64,000 nucleotides of DNA from Massilia sp. YIM B02763 (GCF_030412015.1 NZ_JASNRD010000003.1:1-64000), one strand, 5' to 3'; positions 52,987-62,942 are shown, counted from the stretch's first letter. Program-made: numbers and translations. The notes: generated by a model from the sequence alone, not told the origin.

Positions 52987-54027
52987 TTACAAAATTTCCG
53001 GTGCATAGACATGGGTCGGATCGAAGGTGGAGGCGGTGCCGACGCCGTCGATGTCCTCGCGCAGCCAGCGTTCGGCCGCGTCCCGTCCCAGCGCCTTCAG
53101 GTGCAGGATGAAACCCATGTCCACGTTGAACTTGCTCGAAATGCTCAGGTCGCGCAGCACCGCCATGGCGCTGATCGCGTGCAGGCGCACGCCGCCCATG
53201 TGCACGCGCGCTCCCGTTTCCTCGTCGACGGCCGCGGCCATGTGCTGGATCGCGCTGACCTCGCGCACGAGGGCGATATTGAAGGCGATCTCGTTGACGC
53301 GGTTGTGCACGTCGGCCATGCTGAGCGGCAGGTCGCTGCGCGCGATCGGATTGTTCATGATCAGCAGCAGGTCGCGTGCCGTCACTTCATCGACCAGCGG
53401 AGGCAGCGGCGGATTGCCGACGAAGCTGCCGTCCCAGTAGGCGTCCCCGTCGATCGTCACGGGAGCGAACACCTGCGGCAGGCAGGCCGAGGCCATGACG
53501 TGGCGCACGGTCAGCTCCTGGCGGCGGAAAATACGGCCGCGGCCCGTGCGCAGGTTGGTTGCGGAGACGAACAGGTCCAGTTCGCAGGCGCGCACGCGCT
53601 CGAAATCGACCAGGCTCGCCAGCAGCGTTTCCAGCGGATTGATGTTCAGGGGATTGAGCACGCCCGGGGACAGCGTGGCGCTGGCCAGTTGCAGCATCAG
53701 GTAGCCGGGCGAGCTCTCGATGCTGCCGTTTCCCTTCAAGGCATCGAGCGGCGTCGGGCGCATGGGGCTCATCAGGGCGGTGCGGCCCAGCGTGGTCCAG
53801 AACGTGTCGAGGCTGCGCCGCGCGCCGTCCAGGCCGCCGCCGAGCGCGTAACCGTCGGCCAGCGCTACCGCATTGATGGCGCCGGCGCTCGCAGCGCCGA
53901 TGGCCGCGATGTCCAGGCGGCCGTCTTCCAGCAGGCGGTCGAGCACACCCCAGGCGAACGCCCCGTAGGAGCCGCCGCCCTGCAGGCCGAGGCTGATCTT
54001 CTTCCTTCCATTCATCGTCGCATCCAT
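52987..54027 (-). CDS. Patatin-like phospholipase
   Basis: A cytoplasmic patatin-family hydrolase of 346 residues from ATG 54027 (ATG 54015 is also possible). The oxyanion motif is '[17 protein letters not shown]' near the start and the catalytic Asp lies in '[13 protein letters not shown]' (about 210). The nucleophile elbow reads '[12 protein letters not shown]', so the first Gly of GxSxG is Ala, giving AxSxG. The C-terminal part resembles the DUF3734 tail common in betaproteobacterial patatins. The lipid substrate is unknown; short-chain acyl hydrolysis is likely. It is divergent from the Rrf2 gene. Confidence 0.86.
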   Translation of the reverse strand: MDATMNGRKKISLGLQGGGSYGAFAWGVLDRLLEDGRLDIAAIGAASAGAINAVALADGYALGGGLDGARRSLDTFWTTLGRTALMSPMRPTPLDALKGNGSIESSPGYLMLQLASATLSPGVLNPLNINPLETLLASLVDFERVRACELDLFVSATNLRTGRGRIFRRQELTVRHVMASACLPQVFAPVTIDGDAYWDGSFVGNPPLPPLVDEVTARDLLLIMNNPIARSDLPLSMADVHNRVNEIAFNIALVREVSAIQHMAAAVDEETGARVHMGGVRLHAISAMAVLRDLSISSKFNVDMGFILHLKALGRDAAERWLREDIDGVGTASTFDPTHVYAPEIL

Positions 54028-54113
54028 TCTCGTTGGGTAAGCGGCCAGTATGCCAAGCGGGGCCAGGGACAGTCGCAGCATTGCCGCCTGTCAGCCTGCT
54101 TGCTTTCGGCGGA

Positions 54114-54140
54114 TTCATGTAATACGATAAGTTACATGAA
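54114..54140 (+). promoter_or_regulatory. Operator-like inverted repeat over the Rrf2 start codon
   Basis: TTCATGTAA (54114-54122) and TTACATGAA (54132-54140) form a perfect 9-bp inverted repeat with a 9-bp spacer. The right half contains the ATG of the regulator gene. Position and symmetry fit an autoregulatory site for a dimeric Rrf2 protein, which could also affect the divergent patatin gene. Confidence 0.7.
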
Positions 54141-54588
54141 ACGAGACAGCAAACTATCGGGCGTCCTGCACGTCCTCCTGCACATGGCGGAAAGCCCCGG
54201 CCCGATGACCTCGGACACGCTGGCCGCCATGATGCAGACCAATCCCGTCGTCATCCGCCGCATCCTGGCCGGCCTGCGCGAGCAGGGCCTGGTGCAGTCG
54301 GAAAAAGGCCACGGCGGCGGCTGGCAATTGTCGTGCGACCTGGCGCGCGTGACGCTGCGCGACATCTACGAGGCGCTGGGCGCCCCGACGATCCTGGCGC
54401 TGGGCAACCGTACCGAGGCGCCCGGCTGCCTGGTGGAGGAAGCCGTCAATGCCGCCATGGACGACGCGTTCCGGGCCGCCGAGGCGCTGCTGCTGGCGCG
54501 CCTGGGCGAGGTGACGCTGGCCCGGCTGAGCGCCGATTTCCATCGCCGTCTGCGGGAGCGGCCGCTGTGTCCGGCTAATCCGCACTGA
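54136..54588 (+). CDS. Rrf2-family transcriptional regulator
   Basis: A 150-residue winged-helix regulator. The N-terminal helix-turn-helix is typical of Rrf2/BadM proteins ('[40 protein letters not shown]', about 26-65). IscR-type proteins carry three Cys for an Fe-S cluster; here only one Cys lies in that region ('[10 protein letters not shown]', about residue 98), so a thiol- or metabolite-sensing YwnA-like type is more likely. An inverted repeat covers its start codon. The flavoprotein gene follows after 95 bp on the same strand, a pairing that suggests redox control of that enzyme. Confidence 0.88.
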   Translation: MKRDSKLSGVLHVLLHMAESPGPMTSDTLAAMMQTNPVVIRRILAGLREQGLVQSEKGHGGGWQLSCDLARVTLRDIYEALGAPTILALGNRTEAPGCLVEEAVNAAMDDAFRAAEALLLARLGEVTLARLSADFHRRLRERPLCPANPH

Positions 54589-54591
54589 CAC

Positions 54592-54609
54592 GCCGGCGCC
54601 AGCGCCGGC
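54592..54609. other. Small GC hairpin between the Rrf2 and flavoprotein genes
   Basis: An 8-bp perfect stem (GCCGGCGC / GCGCCGGC) with a 2-nt loop and no U-tract. Role unknown. Confidence 0.5.
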
Positions 54610-54683
54610 ATTCCGACGACGCGTTTTCCGGCCGGTGCCTGCCTGCCGGCGGGCGGCGTTCGTCCTTTTACAAGGAGAAAACC

Positions 54684-55577
54684 ATGTTCGATGTCATCGT
54701 CGCCGGCGGCAGCTACGCCGGCATGGCCGCCGCCCTGCAACTCGTGCGCGCGCGCCGCAAGGTGCTCGTCGTCGACGCCGGCCGGCGCCGCAACCGCTTC
54801 GCGAAAGCATCGCACGGCCTGCTGGGCCAGGACGGCCGCAGCCCGGATGCGATCCATGCCGATGCGAAAGCACAACTAAGCAACTACCCGGACCTGAGCT
54901 GGCGCGAGGGTCGGGTCGCGGCGGCCGAGCGCGAGGGGGACGGCTTCGCCGTGCGCCTGGACGACGGTGCCGTCGTGCAGGCGTGGCGCCTGATCCTGGC
55001 CACCGGTGTGAGCGATCGCTTGCCCGACGTCCCCGGCCTGGCCGAGCGCTGGGGCGATACGGTCGCCTCCTGCCCCTACTGCCACGGCTACGAATTCGGA
55101 CGCGGGCGCTTGGGCGTGCTGGCGGCGGGGGAATTGTCGCTGCACCATGCCTTGCTGGTCCCGGAATGGGCGTCCAGCACGGTACTGTTCACGAATGGCA
55201 TGTTGGACCTGACTGGCCAGCAACGTGAGCAGCTGGCCGCGCGCAATGTTACGGTGGAGGCGGCGGCGGTGACGGAAGTGTTCGGTGACAAGGCCTCGGT
55301 GCGGCTGCGCGACGGCCGCACGGTCGCGCTCGACGGCCTGTTCGTGGCCACCCGCATCGAACAGGATCCGCTCGTGGCCAAGCTAGGCTGCGCCACGTCC
55401 GAGGGACCGATGGGTCCCGTCATCCAGACCGACGAGGTCAAGATGACGACGGTGCCGGGCGTGTTTGCCTGCGGCGATGCGGCGCGCATGATGGCGAGCC
55501 TGTCGCTGGCCATCGGCGACGGCGCGCTGGCCGGCATCGGGGCGCACCGCTCGCTGGTGTTCGACGGTATCGCCTGA
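54684..55577 (+). CDS. Thioredoxin-reductase-like FAD oxidoreductase with a CPYC dithiol
   Basis: A flavoprotein of 297 residues. The FAD-binding N-terminus 'MFDVIVAGGSYAGMAAALQL' is followed by the redox motif 'ASCPYCHGYEFGRG' (CxxC, about residues 132-135) and a C-terminal FAD motif 'VPGVFACGDAARMMASLSLAIGDGA'. The CPYCHGYE form is that of bacterial and fungal dithiol oxidases (GliT/HlmI-like) rather than thioredoxin reductase (CATC). The NADPH domain between the two lacks a clear GxGxxA motif ('LGVLAAGELSLHHALL'), so oxygen may be the electron acceptor. AAGGAG precedes the ATG. Likely under control of the adjacent Rrf2 regulator; substrate unknown. Confidence 0.85.
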   Translation: MFDVIVAGGSYAGMAAALQLVRARRKVLVVDAGRRRNRFAKASHGLLGQDGRSPDAIHADAKAQLSNYPDLSWREGRVAAAEREGDGFAVRLDDGAVVQAWRLILATGVSDRLPDVPGLAERWGDTVASCPYCHGYEFGRGRLGVLAAGELSLHHALLVPEWASSTVLFTNGMLDLTGQQREQLAARNVTVEAAAVTEVFGDKASVRLRDGRTVALDGLFVATRIEQDPLVAKLGCATSEGPMGPVIQTDEVKMTTVPGVFACGDAARMMASLSLAIGDGALAGIGAHRSLVFDGIA

Positions 55578-55597
55578 GCTGGTCGGCACGTGCCATA

Positions 55598-55627
55598 AAA
55601 AAGGGGAAGCCGCGGCTTCCCCTTTTT
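55598..55627. terminator. Bidirectional rho-independent terminator
   Basis: A perfect palindrome AAAAAGGGGAAGCCG / inverse followed by T-runs on both strands, between the convergent flavoprotein and rne genes. Confidence 0.92.
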
Positions 55628-55652
55628 GCATCGATGCGTCGTCAACGCATGA

Positions 55653-58600
55653 TTACTGGCGCGTATCCACCTGGATCAGCGGTTCGTCCACCGGCGGCGG
55701 GGCCGGCTTGCGGGTGCGGCGCGGACGGGCCGGCGCTTCCGCCTGGGCGGCGGCGGCTTCCTGGGCGGCGCGCAGCTTTTCCGGGTCGGTCGATGCCAGT
55801 TGCAGGCCGGCGGCGGCCAGCACTTCGCTCATGTCGGCCGGCGCGGCGGCGGGGGCCGGCGCCGGGGCGGATGCGGCCACCGGGGCGGGGGCAGCGGTCT
55901 CGACCGGCTTGGCGACAGGTGCCGGGGCTGCAACCGGCGCGGCTTCGGCAACCGGTGCGGCTTCGACAGCCAGGGCCGTTTCAGCGACCGGCGCAGCCTC
56001 GGCCGGCGCCTGGGCGGCGCTGGCATGCGCTACCGCCGCGGCGACCGATTGCGACGTCGGGAACGGCCACGGGCCCTTGGCGGCGGCCGGTGCCGGGGTG
56101 GCGGCCGGGGTGGCAACCGCAGCCGGCTTGGCGGCCTGCTCGGCCTTGGCCTTGGCAGCAGCGGCCTGCTCGGCGGCAGCCTGTTCCGCGGCCGCTTGCT
56201 CGGCCGCGGCCTTGACGGCGGCGGCCTTCACCGAGGCGGCGGTCGGGAACGGCCACGGACCCTTGTCGGCGGCAGCCTTGGCCGGCTTGCCTTCCGCCTT
56301 GGCGCGGGCGGCCTTGGCTTCGGCCTGCACCTTGGCGGCTTCCTCGTCGGCAACCGGGTTGAACACCGGGGTCGTTTCACCCTCGATGCCGTCCTGCTCC
56401 ATGCCCTCGACCTGGTCGCGGTCGCGGCGGTTACGGTTGCGGCCGCCACGACGGCGGCGGCGGCGCGGTTCGTCGCCCTGGGCGTCGTCCAGCTCTTCGC
56501 CCGGCACGCCGATCGCCGTCACCGACTTCACGATTTGCTCGCGGATGATTTCCTGCTCGCCATTCGGACCGGTGGCGGCCACGGTGATCGTGGTCGCGGA
56601 GGTGGCCTGGACGATGTCCAGTTCCTCGGCCTTGGCTTCCACGACCTGGGCGCGTTCGGTGCGCTCGGCGCGTTCGCCGCGCTCGCGCGGCTGGCGCGGT
56701 GCGCGTTCCGGACGTTCGGCCCGTTCCGGGCGCTCGGCACGATCGGCGCGCTCGCCACGTTCCGCGCGGGCGGCCGGTGCGGCGCCCTCGACGGCCTGCT
56801 CGCGCGGCTCGCGGGCTTCGCGCGGCGGACGCTTCTCGCGCGGCTGGCGCGCCGGCTTGGCGTCGAGGTCGGCCGGCTTGGCGCCGTCCTCCGTCGTCAC
56901 GCCCTTGGCGAGCTGGTCGCGGTCCTCGCGTTCGGCGCGGTTTTTGCCGCCTGAGTTGCCGCCCCCGTTGGCGCCGCCGGCGGCATTGCGGCCGTTACGC
57001 GGACGCTGGCCACGGCCGTTGCGCTCGCCGCGCTCGGCGGGTGCCGGTGCGGCCGGCGCCGTGGCCGGTGCCGGCGCCGGAGCGACGGACGGGCGGCCGA
57101 AGAAGAAGTTGCGCAGCTTGGCGAAGAAACCTTCCTCGGCCGGCGGCAGGGCGGCCGGGGCCGGCGCGGCCGCCGGTGCGGCGGCTTGCGGCTTGGCCGC
57201 TTCGCTGCGGTCGACCATCGGGGCCGGCTGGGCCGGGGTGATGGTCTTGACGACGGCTTCCTGGCGCGGCTTGGCTTCTTCCTTCTGGCGCTTGGAGAAC
57301 GCCATGTCGGTCTCGGCCGTCTCGGCCAGCGTGTAGCTGGCGGCGGCGTCTTCCAGGCGCGGGTCGTCGTGCTTGATGCGCTCGAGCTTGTAGTGCGGGG
57401 TCTCCAGGTGCTTGTTCGGCACCAGGATCACGGTGATGCGGTGGCGGTTCTCGATCTTCAGGATCTCGCCGCGCTTTTCGTTCAGCAGGAAGGCGGCGAC
57501 GTCGACCGGCACCTGGACGTGGATGGTGGCCGAGTTCTCCTTCATCGCCTCTTCCTGGATGATGCGCAGCACCTGCAGGGCGGACGATTCGGTATCGCGG
57601 ATGTGGCCGGTGCCCGAGCAGCGCGGGCAGGTCACGTGCGAGCCTTCCGACAGCGACGGACGCAGGCGCTGGCGCGACAGCTCCATCAGGCCGAAGCGCG
57701 AGATCTTGCCCATCTGGACGCGGGCACGGTCATGGTGCAGGGCGTCCTTCAGGCGCTGTTCGACTTCGCGCTGGTTCTTGGCGACTTCCATGTCGATGAA
57801 GTCGATGACGATCAGGCCGCCCAGGTCGCGCAGGCGCAGCTGGCGCGCCACTTCGTCGGCGGCTTCGCAGTTGGTGTTGAAGGCGGTGGTCTCGATGTCC
57901 GAGCCGCGCGTGGCGCGGGCCGAGTTGACGTCGATGGAGACCAGGGCTTCGGTGTGGTCGATGACGATGGCGCCGCCCGACGGCAGCGGGACGGTGCGCG
58001 AGTAGGCGGTCTCGATCTGGTGTTCGATCTGGAAACGCGAGAACAGGGGCACGTCGTCGCTGTAGCGCTTCACGCGGTGCACCATGTCGGGCATCACGTG
58101 GCTCATGAACTGGTGCGCCTGGTCGTAGATCTCGTCGGTATCGATCAGGATCTCGCCGATATCGGGCTGGTAATAGTCGCGGATCGCGCGGATGACGAGC
58201 GAGGATTCCTGGTAGATCAGGAACGGGCCCGGGGCCGACTTGCCGGCGCCTTCGATCGCGCGCCACAGCTGCATCAGGTAGTTCAGGTCCCACTGCAGTT
58301 CTTCGACGTTGCGGCCGATGCCGGCGGTGCGGGCGATGACCGACATGCCTTGTGGCAGGTCCAGCTTGTCCATCGTCTCGCGCAGTTCCTGGCGTTCCTC
58401 GCCTTCGACGCGGCGCGACACGCCGCCGCCGCGCGGGTTGTTCGGCATCAGGACCAGGTAGCGGCCGGCCAGGGAGATGAACGAGGTCAGGGCAGCGCCC
58501 TTGTTGCCGCGTTCTTCCTTCTCGACCTGGACCATGATTTCCTGGCCTTCGCGCAGCGCTTCCTTGATGGTGCAGTTGCGCACGTCGACGCCGTCGCGGA

Positions 58601-58832
58601 AATAGGAGCGGGCAACTTCCTTGAAGGGGAGGAAGCCGTGGCGGTCTTCGCCGTAGCTGACGAAGCAGGCTTCGAGGGAGGGTTCGATGCGGGTGATGAC
58701 GCCTTTGTAGATATTCGATTTGCGCTGCTCGCGGCCAGCGGTTTCGATATCGATGTCGATCAGTTTCTGGCCGTCGACAATCGCTACGCGCAGCTCCTCT
58801 TGCTGCGTAGCGTTAAACAACATACGTTTCAT
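55653..58832 (-). CDS. rne: Ribonuclease E
   Basis: The main endoribonuclease of mRNA decay and RNA processing, 1059 residues. The catalytic half is well conserved: S1 region '[23 protein letters not shown]', '[11 protein letters not shown]', the two metal-binding Asp in '[14 protein letters not shown]' and '[11 protein letters not shown]', and the zinc-link '[10 protein letters not shown]' (about 403-412). The C-terminal half (about 520-1059) is disordered, Ala/Pro/Glu/Arg-rich, with Arg-rich blocks ('[17 protein letters not shown]', 'PRRRRRRGG') expected to bind RNA and partners. 'GPWPFPT' occurs twice (near residues 856 and 919). ATG 58832 begins the typical '[10 protein letters not shown]'. 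A long leader upstream probably serves autoregulation. Confidence 0.97.
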   Translation of the reverse strand: MKRMLFNATQQEELRVAIVDGQKLIDIDIETAGREQRKSNIYKGVITRIEPSLEACFVSYGEDRHGFLPFKEVARSYFRDGVDVRNCTIKEALREGQEIMVQVEKEERGNKGAALTSFISLAGRYLVLMPNNPRGGGVSRRVEGEERQELRETMDKLDLPQGMSVIARTAGIGRNVEELQWDLNYLMQLWRAIEGAGKSAPGPFLIYQESSLVIRAIRDYYQPDIGEILIDTDEIYDQAHQFMSHVMPDMVHRVKRYSDDVPLFSRFQIEHQIETAYSRTVPLPSGGAIVIDHTEALVSIDVNSARATRGSDIETTAFNTNCEAADEVARQLRLRDLGGLIVIDFIDMEVAKNQREVEQRLKDALHHDRARVQMGKISRFGLMELSRQRLRPSLSEGSHVTCPRCSGTGHIRDTESSALQVLRIIQEEAMKENSATIHVQVPVDVAAFLLNEKRGEILKIENRHRITVILVPNKHLETPHYKLERIKHDDPRLEDAAASYTLAETAETDMAFSKRQKEEAKPRQEAVVKTITPAQPAPMVDRSEAAKPQAAAPAAAPAPAALPPAEEGFFAKLRNFFFGRPSVAPAPAPATAPAAPAPAERGERNGRGQRPRNGRNAAGGANGGGNSGGKNRAEREDRDQLAKGVTTEDGAKPADLDAKPARQPREKRPPREAREPREQAVEGAAPAARAERGERADRAERPERAERPERAPRQPRERGERAERTERAQVVEAKAEELDIVQATSATTITVAATGPNGEQEIIREQIVKSVTAIGVPGEELDDAQGDEPRRRRRRGGRNRNRRDRDQVEGMEQDGIEGETTPVFNPVADEEAAKVQAEAKAARAKAEGKPAKAAADKGPWPFPTAASVKAAAVKAAAEQAAAEQAAAEQAAAAKAKAEQAAKPAAVATPAATPAPAAAKGPWPFPTSQSVAAAVAHASAAQAPAEAAPVAETALAVEAAPVAEAAPVAAPAPVAKPVETAAPAPVAASAPAPAPAAAPADMSEVLAAAGLQLASTDPEKLRAAQEAAAAQAEAPARPRRTRKPAPPPVDEPLIQVDTRQ

Positions 58833-59739
58833 TTTTATTAACTCCGCGACCCGTGGGCCGTGTCATTGCCATCCTTTGCAGGATGACGCAGGTACAGGGA
58901 TGTACGCGGGGAAGGGAGTGTTGGCGGGGGTATGCCCGGGGCGTGGCACGGCTGGGCCGGCCACAAGGGCGCCGATGGCATCGAACCTGATTGTCGCGCG
59001 CACGGGCGTCCCGGCAAATCTCGTGGCCCGATCGGGGCGGCACGCAGACCGTGGGAAGGTGCGGCAAAAGCCTGACCTGCAGCAGAAGGGATGACACGGC
59101 AGCGGCCAGGCGATTGTCAGCCTTGGGTCCGGTTACCGTCGCATGACTTCCGCGAAATCTCTGCAACCTGCTTCCTGCATGGTGGCGGAGACGCCTGTTC
59201 CGGAGCGCGCACTCATGCGCCGTGCTCGCTGCATGGCAGCCGCATTCCCCGAACTCATGTATCCCACCACGTGCCGCTCGCGACGGCTTCAGAGACTCCT
59301 GCATCGGTCGGGCGAAAACGACAAGCGTTATCGACGCCATCACCCGGCAAGCCAGCCTGCGGACACCTGAAGTGCCTTTACGCCGGCTTGCCGGTACTTA
59401 TCCTGATAAATCCAAACAATCCAATCCTGCAGTCCTGTGAGCAACCCGATTGCAACTGCGGTGCAACCCTGGCCCGCACAGGAATGTGCGTACACGTTCA
59501 GGAACCGCGCAAAACCCAGCTGCGCTTTGCCTTACGGGCTTGTGGAGCCTGTCCTGCCACCGGCATGACAGCGCTTTCAGGCCGATCCGGCCGCCGCTCG
59601 CGAAGGCTTCTTGCGATTCCGCTTTTTTCCATCGAATTTGCATTTTGGCGAGGCCGATGGAGACGCCCCTGTGTAAAATATCGTTTTAATTCTTACACCT
59701 GCAGAGGTTTGACCGCCGCCTGTCGATTATATATTCAAA
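58833..59739. other. 907-bp divergent non-coding region: rne leader and rluC promoter area
   Basis: Long spacing between divergent rne and rluC. The rne side likely holds a long 5' leader. The rluC side becomes AT-rich near 59625-59740, with TTGACC at 59709-59714 and TATA-rich sequence just before the rluC ATG. No recognisable product in any crossing ORF. Confidence 0.5.
58870..58905 (-). promoter_or_regulatory. Two small hairpins in the rne leader
   Basis: CATCCT-TTGC-AGGATG (58870-58885) and GTACA-GGGA-TGTAC (58892-58905) lie 37-73 bases upstream of the rne start. Enterobacterial rne has leader hairpins used for feedback control; whether these do the same is inference. Confidence 0.45.
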
Positions 59740-60780
59740 ATGAAGGACTTAGAGAGAATTTCTGGCAAGACAAAGCGAACGGCCTTGCAAAACGATGTCG
59801 TTCCCCCTTCATCGCAGACGGATCACCGCCCCGCAGCAGCCGCCCAGTTTGTCACAATCGCCGAAGAAGACGCCGGACAGCGTATCGATAACTACCTGTT
59901 GCGCGTTTGTAAAGGCGTCCCCAAGAGCCATATTTACCGCATCCTGCGTTCCGGCGAAGTGCGCGTGAACAAAGGCCGCATCGATCAACTGTACCGCCTG
60001 GCCGAGGGCGACCTCGTGCGCATCCCGCCGATCCGCATCGCCGAGCGCCCGGCCGGCCCGGCCCCGGTGCCGGGCACGGAATTCCATGTCGTGCACGAGG
60101 ACAGCCACCTGCTCGTCATCGACAAGCCGGCCGGCGTGGCCGTGCACGGCGGCTCGGGCGTGTCCTACGGCGTCATCGAGCAGTTGCGCGCCGCCCGCCC
60201 GGACGCCAAGTTCCTGGAACTGGTGCACCGCCTGGACCGCGAGACGTCCGGCCTGCTGCTGATCGCGAAGAAGCGTTCGGCATTGACGAACCTGCACGAC
60301 CAGATGCGCGACGGCACGACGGACAAGCGCTATTTTGCGCTCGTGGCCGGCGACTGGAAGAATGCGCGCCAGCACGTGCGCCTGCGCCTGCACAAGTACA
60401 ACACGGCGGAAGGCGAGAAACGCGTCGTCGTCGTCCAGGAGGGCGGCCAGGAAGCGCACACGATCTTCAACCTGAAACGCAAGTGGAAGGATTTCGCCCT
60501 GCTCGAGGCCGAGCTCAAGACGGGACGCACGCACCAGATCCGCGTGCACCTGGCCTCGTCCGGCTTCCCGATCGCCGGCGACGAGAAATACGGCGATTTT
60601 GCGCTCAACAAGCAGCTTCAGAAGGCAAACGACGAGCGCGGGGCACTGCGCCGCATGTTCCTGCATGCCTGGCAGATCACGTTCGCGCACCCGGAGTCGG
60701 GCCAGCCGCTGACCTTGCAGGCGCCGCTGCCGCCGGAGTGCGAGCGATTCTTGGTAAGCTTGGGGCAACCTATTCAATAA
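59740..60780 (+). CDS. rluC: Ribosomal large subunit pseudouridine synthase RluC
   Basis: Converts specific uridines in 23S rRNA (955, 2504 and 2580 in E. coli numbering) to pseudouridine. The 346-residue protein has an N-terminal S4 RNA-binding domain ('GQRIDNYLLRVCKGVPKSHIYRILRSGEVRVNKGR', about 46-80) and the RluA-type catalytic domain: 'LLVIDKPAGVAVHGGSG', catalytic Asp in 'LVHRLDRETSGLLLIAKK', and 'LKTGRTHQIRVHLASSGFPI'. The first ~35 residues are not conserved and no Shine-Dalgarno precedes ATG 59740, so an alternative TTG or GTG start downstream is possible. Divergent from rne, as is common in Burkholderiales. Confidence 0.95.
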   Translation: MKDLERISGKTKRTALQNDVVPPSSQTDHRPAAAAQFVTIAEEDAGQRIDNYLLRVCKGVPKSHIYRILRSGEVRVNKGRIDQLYRLAEGDLVRIPPIRIAERPAGPAPVPGTEFHVVHEDSHLLVIDKPAGVAVHGGSGVSYGVIEQLRAARPDAKFLELVHRLDRETSGLLLIAKKRSALTNLHDQMRDGTTDKRYFALVAGDWKNARQHVRLRLHKYNTAEGEKRVVVVQEGGQEAHTIFNLKRKWKDFALLEAELKTGRTHQIRVHLASSGFPIAGDEKYGDFALNKQLQKANDERGALRRMFLHAWQITFAHPESGQPLTLQAPLPPECERFLVSLGQPIQ

Positions 60781-60828
60781 TGGATCGCCGCACAGGCGGG
60801 AACGAGGAGCCGGCGTGCGCCGGGAGAC

Positions 60829-61488
60829 ATGGCAAGAAAGTTATTCGACCTGATCGTCTTCGATTGGGACGGTACCCTGATGGACAGTACCGCCACCATC
60901 GTCAAATGTATCCAGTCCGCCGCCCGCGACCTGGGCCTGGCGGTTCCCAGCGATGCCGCCGCCGCCCACGTCATCGGGCTGGGCATGTCCGAAGCCATGC
61001 AGGCGGTCGTGCCCAACCTCGATCCGGCGCTGTATCCGCGCATGATAGAGCGCTATCGCTACCATTTCCTGACCAAGGACCATGAACTGGTCCTGTTCAA
61101 GGGCGTGCATGCCATGCTCGAGGATCTGTCGCAGCAAGGCTATTTCCTGGCCGTGGCGACGGGCAAGAGCCGTGTCGGGCTGAACCGCGCGCTGAACGCG
61201 GCCGGGCTGCTGTCGATGTTCGACGCGACCCGTTGCGCCGACGAGACATTTTCCAAGCCGCACCCGGCAATGTTGCAAGAATTGACAAGAGAGCTGGGGC
61301 AAGACATGCGCCGCACCGTTATGATCGGCGACACGACGCATGACTTGCTTATGGCAAACAATGCCGGGGCATCCGGTATCGCGGTCGAGTACGGTGCGCA
61401 CCCCTTGCAGCAACTGCAGGCATGTGCGCCGATCTTTACCGCAAAGAGCGTGCCCGAGCTGCATCAGTGGCTGGTCGAGAACGCATGA
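60829..61488 (+). CDS. HAD-family hydrolase, phosphoglycolate phosphatase-like
   Basis: A 219-residue HAD phosphatase. Motif I is 'LIVFDWDGTLMDST' with nucleophile Asp and acid/base Asp, motif II 'AVATGKSRVGL', motif III Lys in 'FSKPHPAM', motif IV 'VMIGDTTHDLLMANNAG'. A helical cap lies between motifs I and II. It resembles Gph and the HAD protein usually found next to rluC in Betaproteobacteria; the physiological substrate could be phosphoglycolate or another small phosphate ester. Its TGA overlaps the ATG of the Rieske gene (ATGA). Confidence 0.88.
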   Translation: MARKLFDLIVFDWDGTLMDSTATIVKCIQSAARDLGLAVPSDAAAAHVIGLGMSEAMQAVVPNLDPALYPRMIERYRYHFLTKDHELVLFKGVHAMLEDLSQQGYFLAVATGKSRVGLNRALNAAGLLSMFDATRCADETFSKPHPAMLQELTRELGQDMRRTVMIGDTTHDLLMANNAGASGIAVEYGAHPLQQLQACAPIFTAKSVPELHQWLVENA

Positions 61489-61874
61489 GCGGCGTCGGCA
61501 TTTATGTCTGCGAAGCCGCCGACATCGAAGACGGCGGCAAGGGCGCGCGCTTCCCGGTGCGCGCGTTCGGCGCAGATGCAACCGGTTTCGTGGTGCGTTA
61601 CGAGGGGAAGGTATATGCCTATCTGAACCGCTGCGCCCATGTCCCGGTCGAGCTGGACTGGTTCAAGGGCGAGTTTTTCGAGTCCGGCAAGCAGCACCTG
61701 ATGTGCTCGACGCATGGCGCGATCTATGCGCCCGACACGGGAGCCTGCGCCGGCGGCCCATGCCGCGGCGGCAAGCTGCGCCCGATCGCCGTCCTCGAGG
61801 AGGGCTCGCGCGTGTACTGGCAGCCCGACCAGCATGTCCAGGCGCCGGCCGCGCAGGATGGGCAAACAGGCTAA
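61485..61874 (+). CDS. Small Rieske [2Fe-2S] protein
   Basis: A 129-residue soluble ferredoxin-like Rieske protein. The cluster ligands are 'NRCAHVPVELDW' (CxH, about residues 46-48) and 'LMCSTHGAIYAPDTGACAGGPCRGG' (CxxH, about 69-72), followed by the usual Gly/Cys-rich loop. No membrane anchor is present. It would pass electrons to an unidentified oxygenase or other partner. Translationally coupled to the HAD gene through ATGA; the peptidase gene follows after 29 bp. This order is common next to rluC. Confidence 0.9.
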   Translation: MSGVGIYVCEAADIEDGGKGARFPVRAFGADATGFVVRYEGKVYAYLNRCAHVPVELDWFKGEFFESGKQHLMCSTHGAIYAPDTGACAGGPCRGGKLRPIAVLEEGSRVYWQPDQHVQAPAAQDGQTG

Positions 61875-61903
61875 ACATCATCAGCGAGCATCACCAGGTA
61901 TTT

Positions 61904-62908
61904 ATGAGCGACGACAGCAGGCAGGACCATCCGGACGAGCACACCCGTACTTCCGCCCCGGCCACCTTCAACAACTGGGAACGCGAGACCCTCGAGCGTC
62001 TCGTGTTCGCCACGGTGCGCGAGCAGCGGGCCGCCCGGCGCTGGAGCATCTTCTTCAAGCTTTCCTTCCTGGTGCTGGCATTTTTCGCGATCTGGGCGTA
62101 TTTCGACTTCAACTTCAGCGGAACCGACGCCGACGCGATGGGGCGCCACACGGCCCTGATCGAGATCGACGGCGCCATCGACACGGAAGGCAGCGGCTCC
62201 GCCGACAGCGTGATCCCGTCGCTGGACAAGGCCTTCGCCGACCCCGGCTCGGCCGCGGTCATCCTGCGCATCGACAGCCCGGGCGGCAGCCCGGTACAGG
62301 CCGGCATCATCGTCGACGAGATGTTGCGCATGAAGAAGCTGTATCCGAACAAGCCCCTGTACGTGGTCGTGGACGAGATCTGCGCGTCGGGCGGCTACTA
62401 CATCGCCGCGGCGGCCGACAAAATCTACGTCAACAAGGCCAGCATCGTCGGCTCGGTCGGCGTCTTGATGGATGGCTTCGGCTTCACGGGCCTGATGGAC
62501 AAGCTCGGCGTCGAGCGCCGCCTGCTGACGGCCGGCGAGAACAAGGGTTTCCTCGATCCTTTCAGTCCCCAGACGGAGAAACAGAAGCAGCACGCCTTGT
62601 CGATGCTGAGCGAAATCCACCAGCAGTTCATCGCCGTCGTGCGTGCCGGCCGCGGCAAGCGCCTGAAGGAAACGCCGGAGATCTTCTCGGGCCTGTACTG
62701 GACCGGGGCCAAGGCGGTGGAAATGGGCCTGGCGGACGGCTTCGGCACGGTCGACACGGTTGCCCGCGACGTCGTCAAGGCCGAGGACATCATCGACTAC
62801 ACGGCGCACGAAGGCTTGCCGGAACGCGTGCTGAAGAAATTCGGTGCCTCGGTCGGTGCCGGCGCGGTGCACTCCATCTACAAGGGCGCCGTACCTGCGC
62901 TGCGTTGA
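61904..62908 (+). CDS. sppA: SppA-like S49 signal peptide peptidase
   Basis: A membrane-anchored serine protease of 334 residues thought to degrade leftover signal peptides or membrane fragments. A cytoplasmic N-terminus and one membrane helix ('IFFKLSFLVLAFFAIWAYF', about 50-68) precede the S49 domain: 'VILRIDSPGGSPVQAGI', nucleophile Ser in 'VVDEICASGGYYIAAAADKI' (about residue 166), and the likely general-base Lys in 'TAGENKGFLDPFSPQ' (about 218). It is the short, single-domain form. It ends the rluC-gph-Rieske-sppA row; a promoter for a small RNA follows. Confidence 0.92.
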   Translation: MSDDSRQDHPDEHTRTSAPATFNNWERETLERLVFATVREQRAARRWSIFFKLSFLVLAFFAIWAYFDFNFSGTDADAMGRHTALIEIDGAIDTEGSGSADSVIPSLDKAFADPGSAAVILRIDSPGGSPVQAGIIVDEMLRMKKLYPNKPLYVVVDEICASGGYYIAAAADKIYVNKASIVGSVGVLMDGFGFTGLMDKLGVERRLLTAGENKGFLDPFSPQTEKQKQHALSMLSEIHQQFIAVVRAGRGKRLKETPEIFSGLYWTGAKAVEMGLADGFGTVDTVARDVVKAEDIIDYTAHEGLPERVLKKFGASVGAGAVHSIYKGAVPALR

Positions 62909-62942
62909 ATTCCGAGCACCCCGAGCGGCCTCGATATTTGCC

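Noticed and set aside
59709..59740. A leaderless promoter for rluC (TTGACC and a TATA-rich -10)
   Set aside because: With usual spacing the -10 would place the transcription start inside or after the ATG; too uncertain to list as a promoter.
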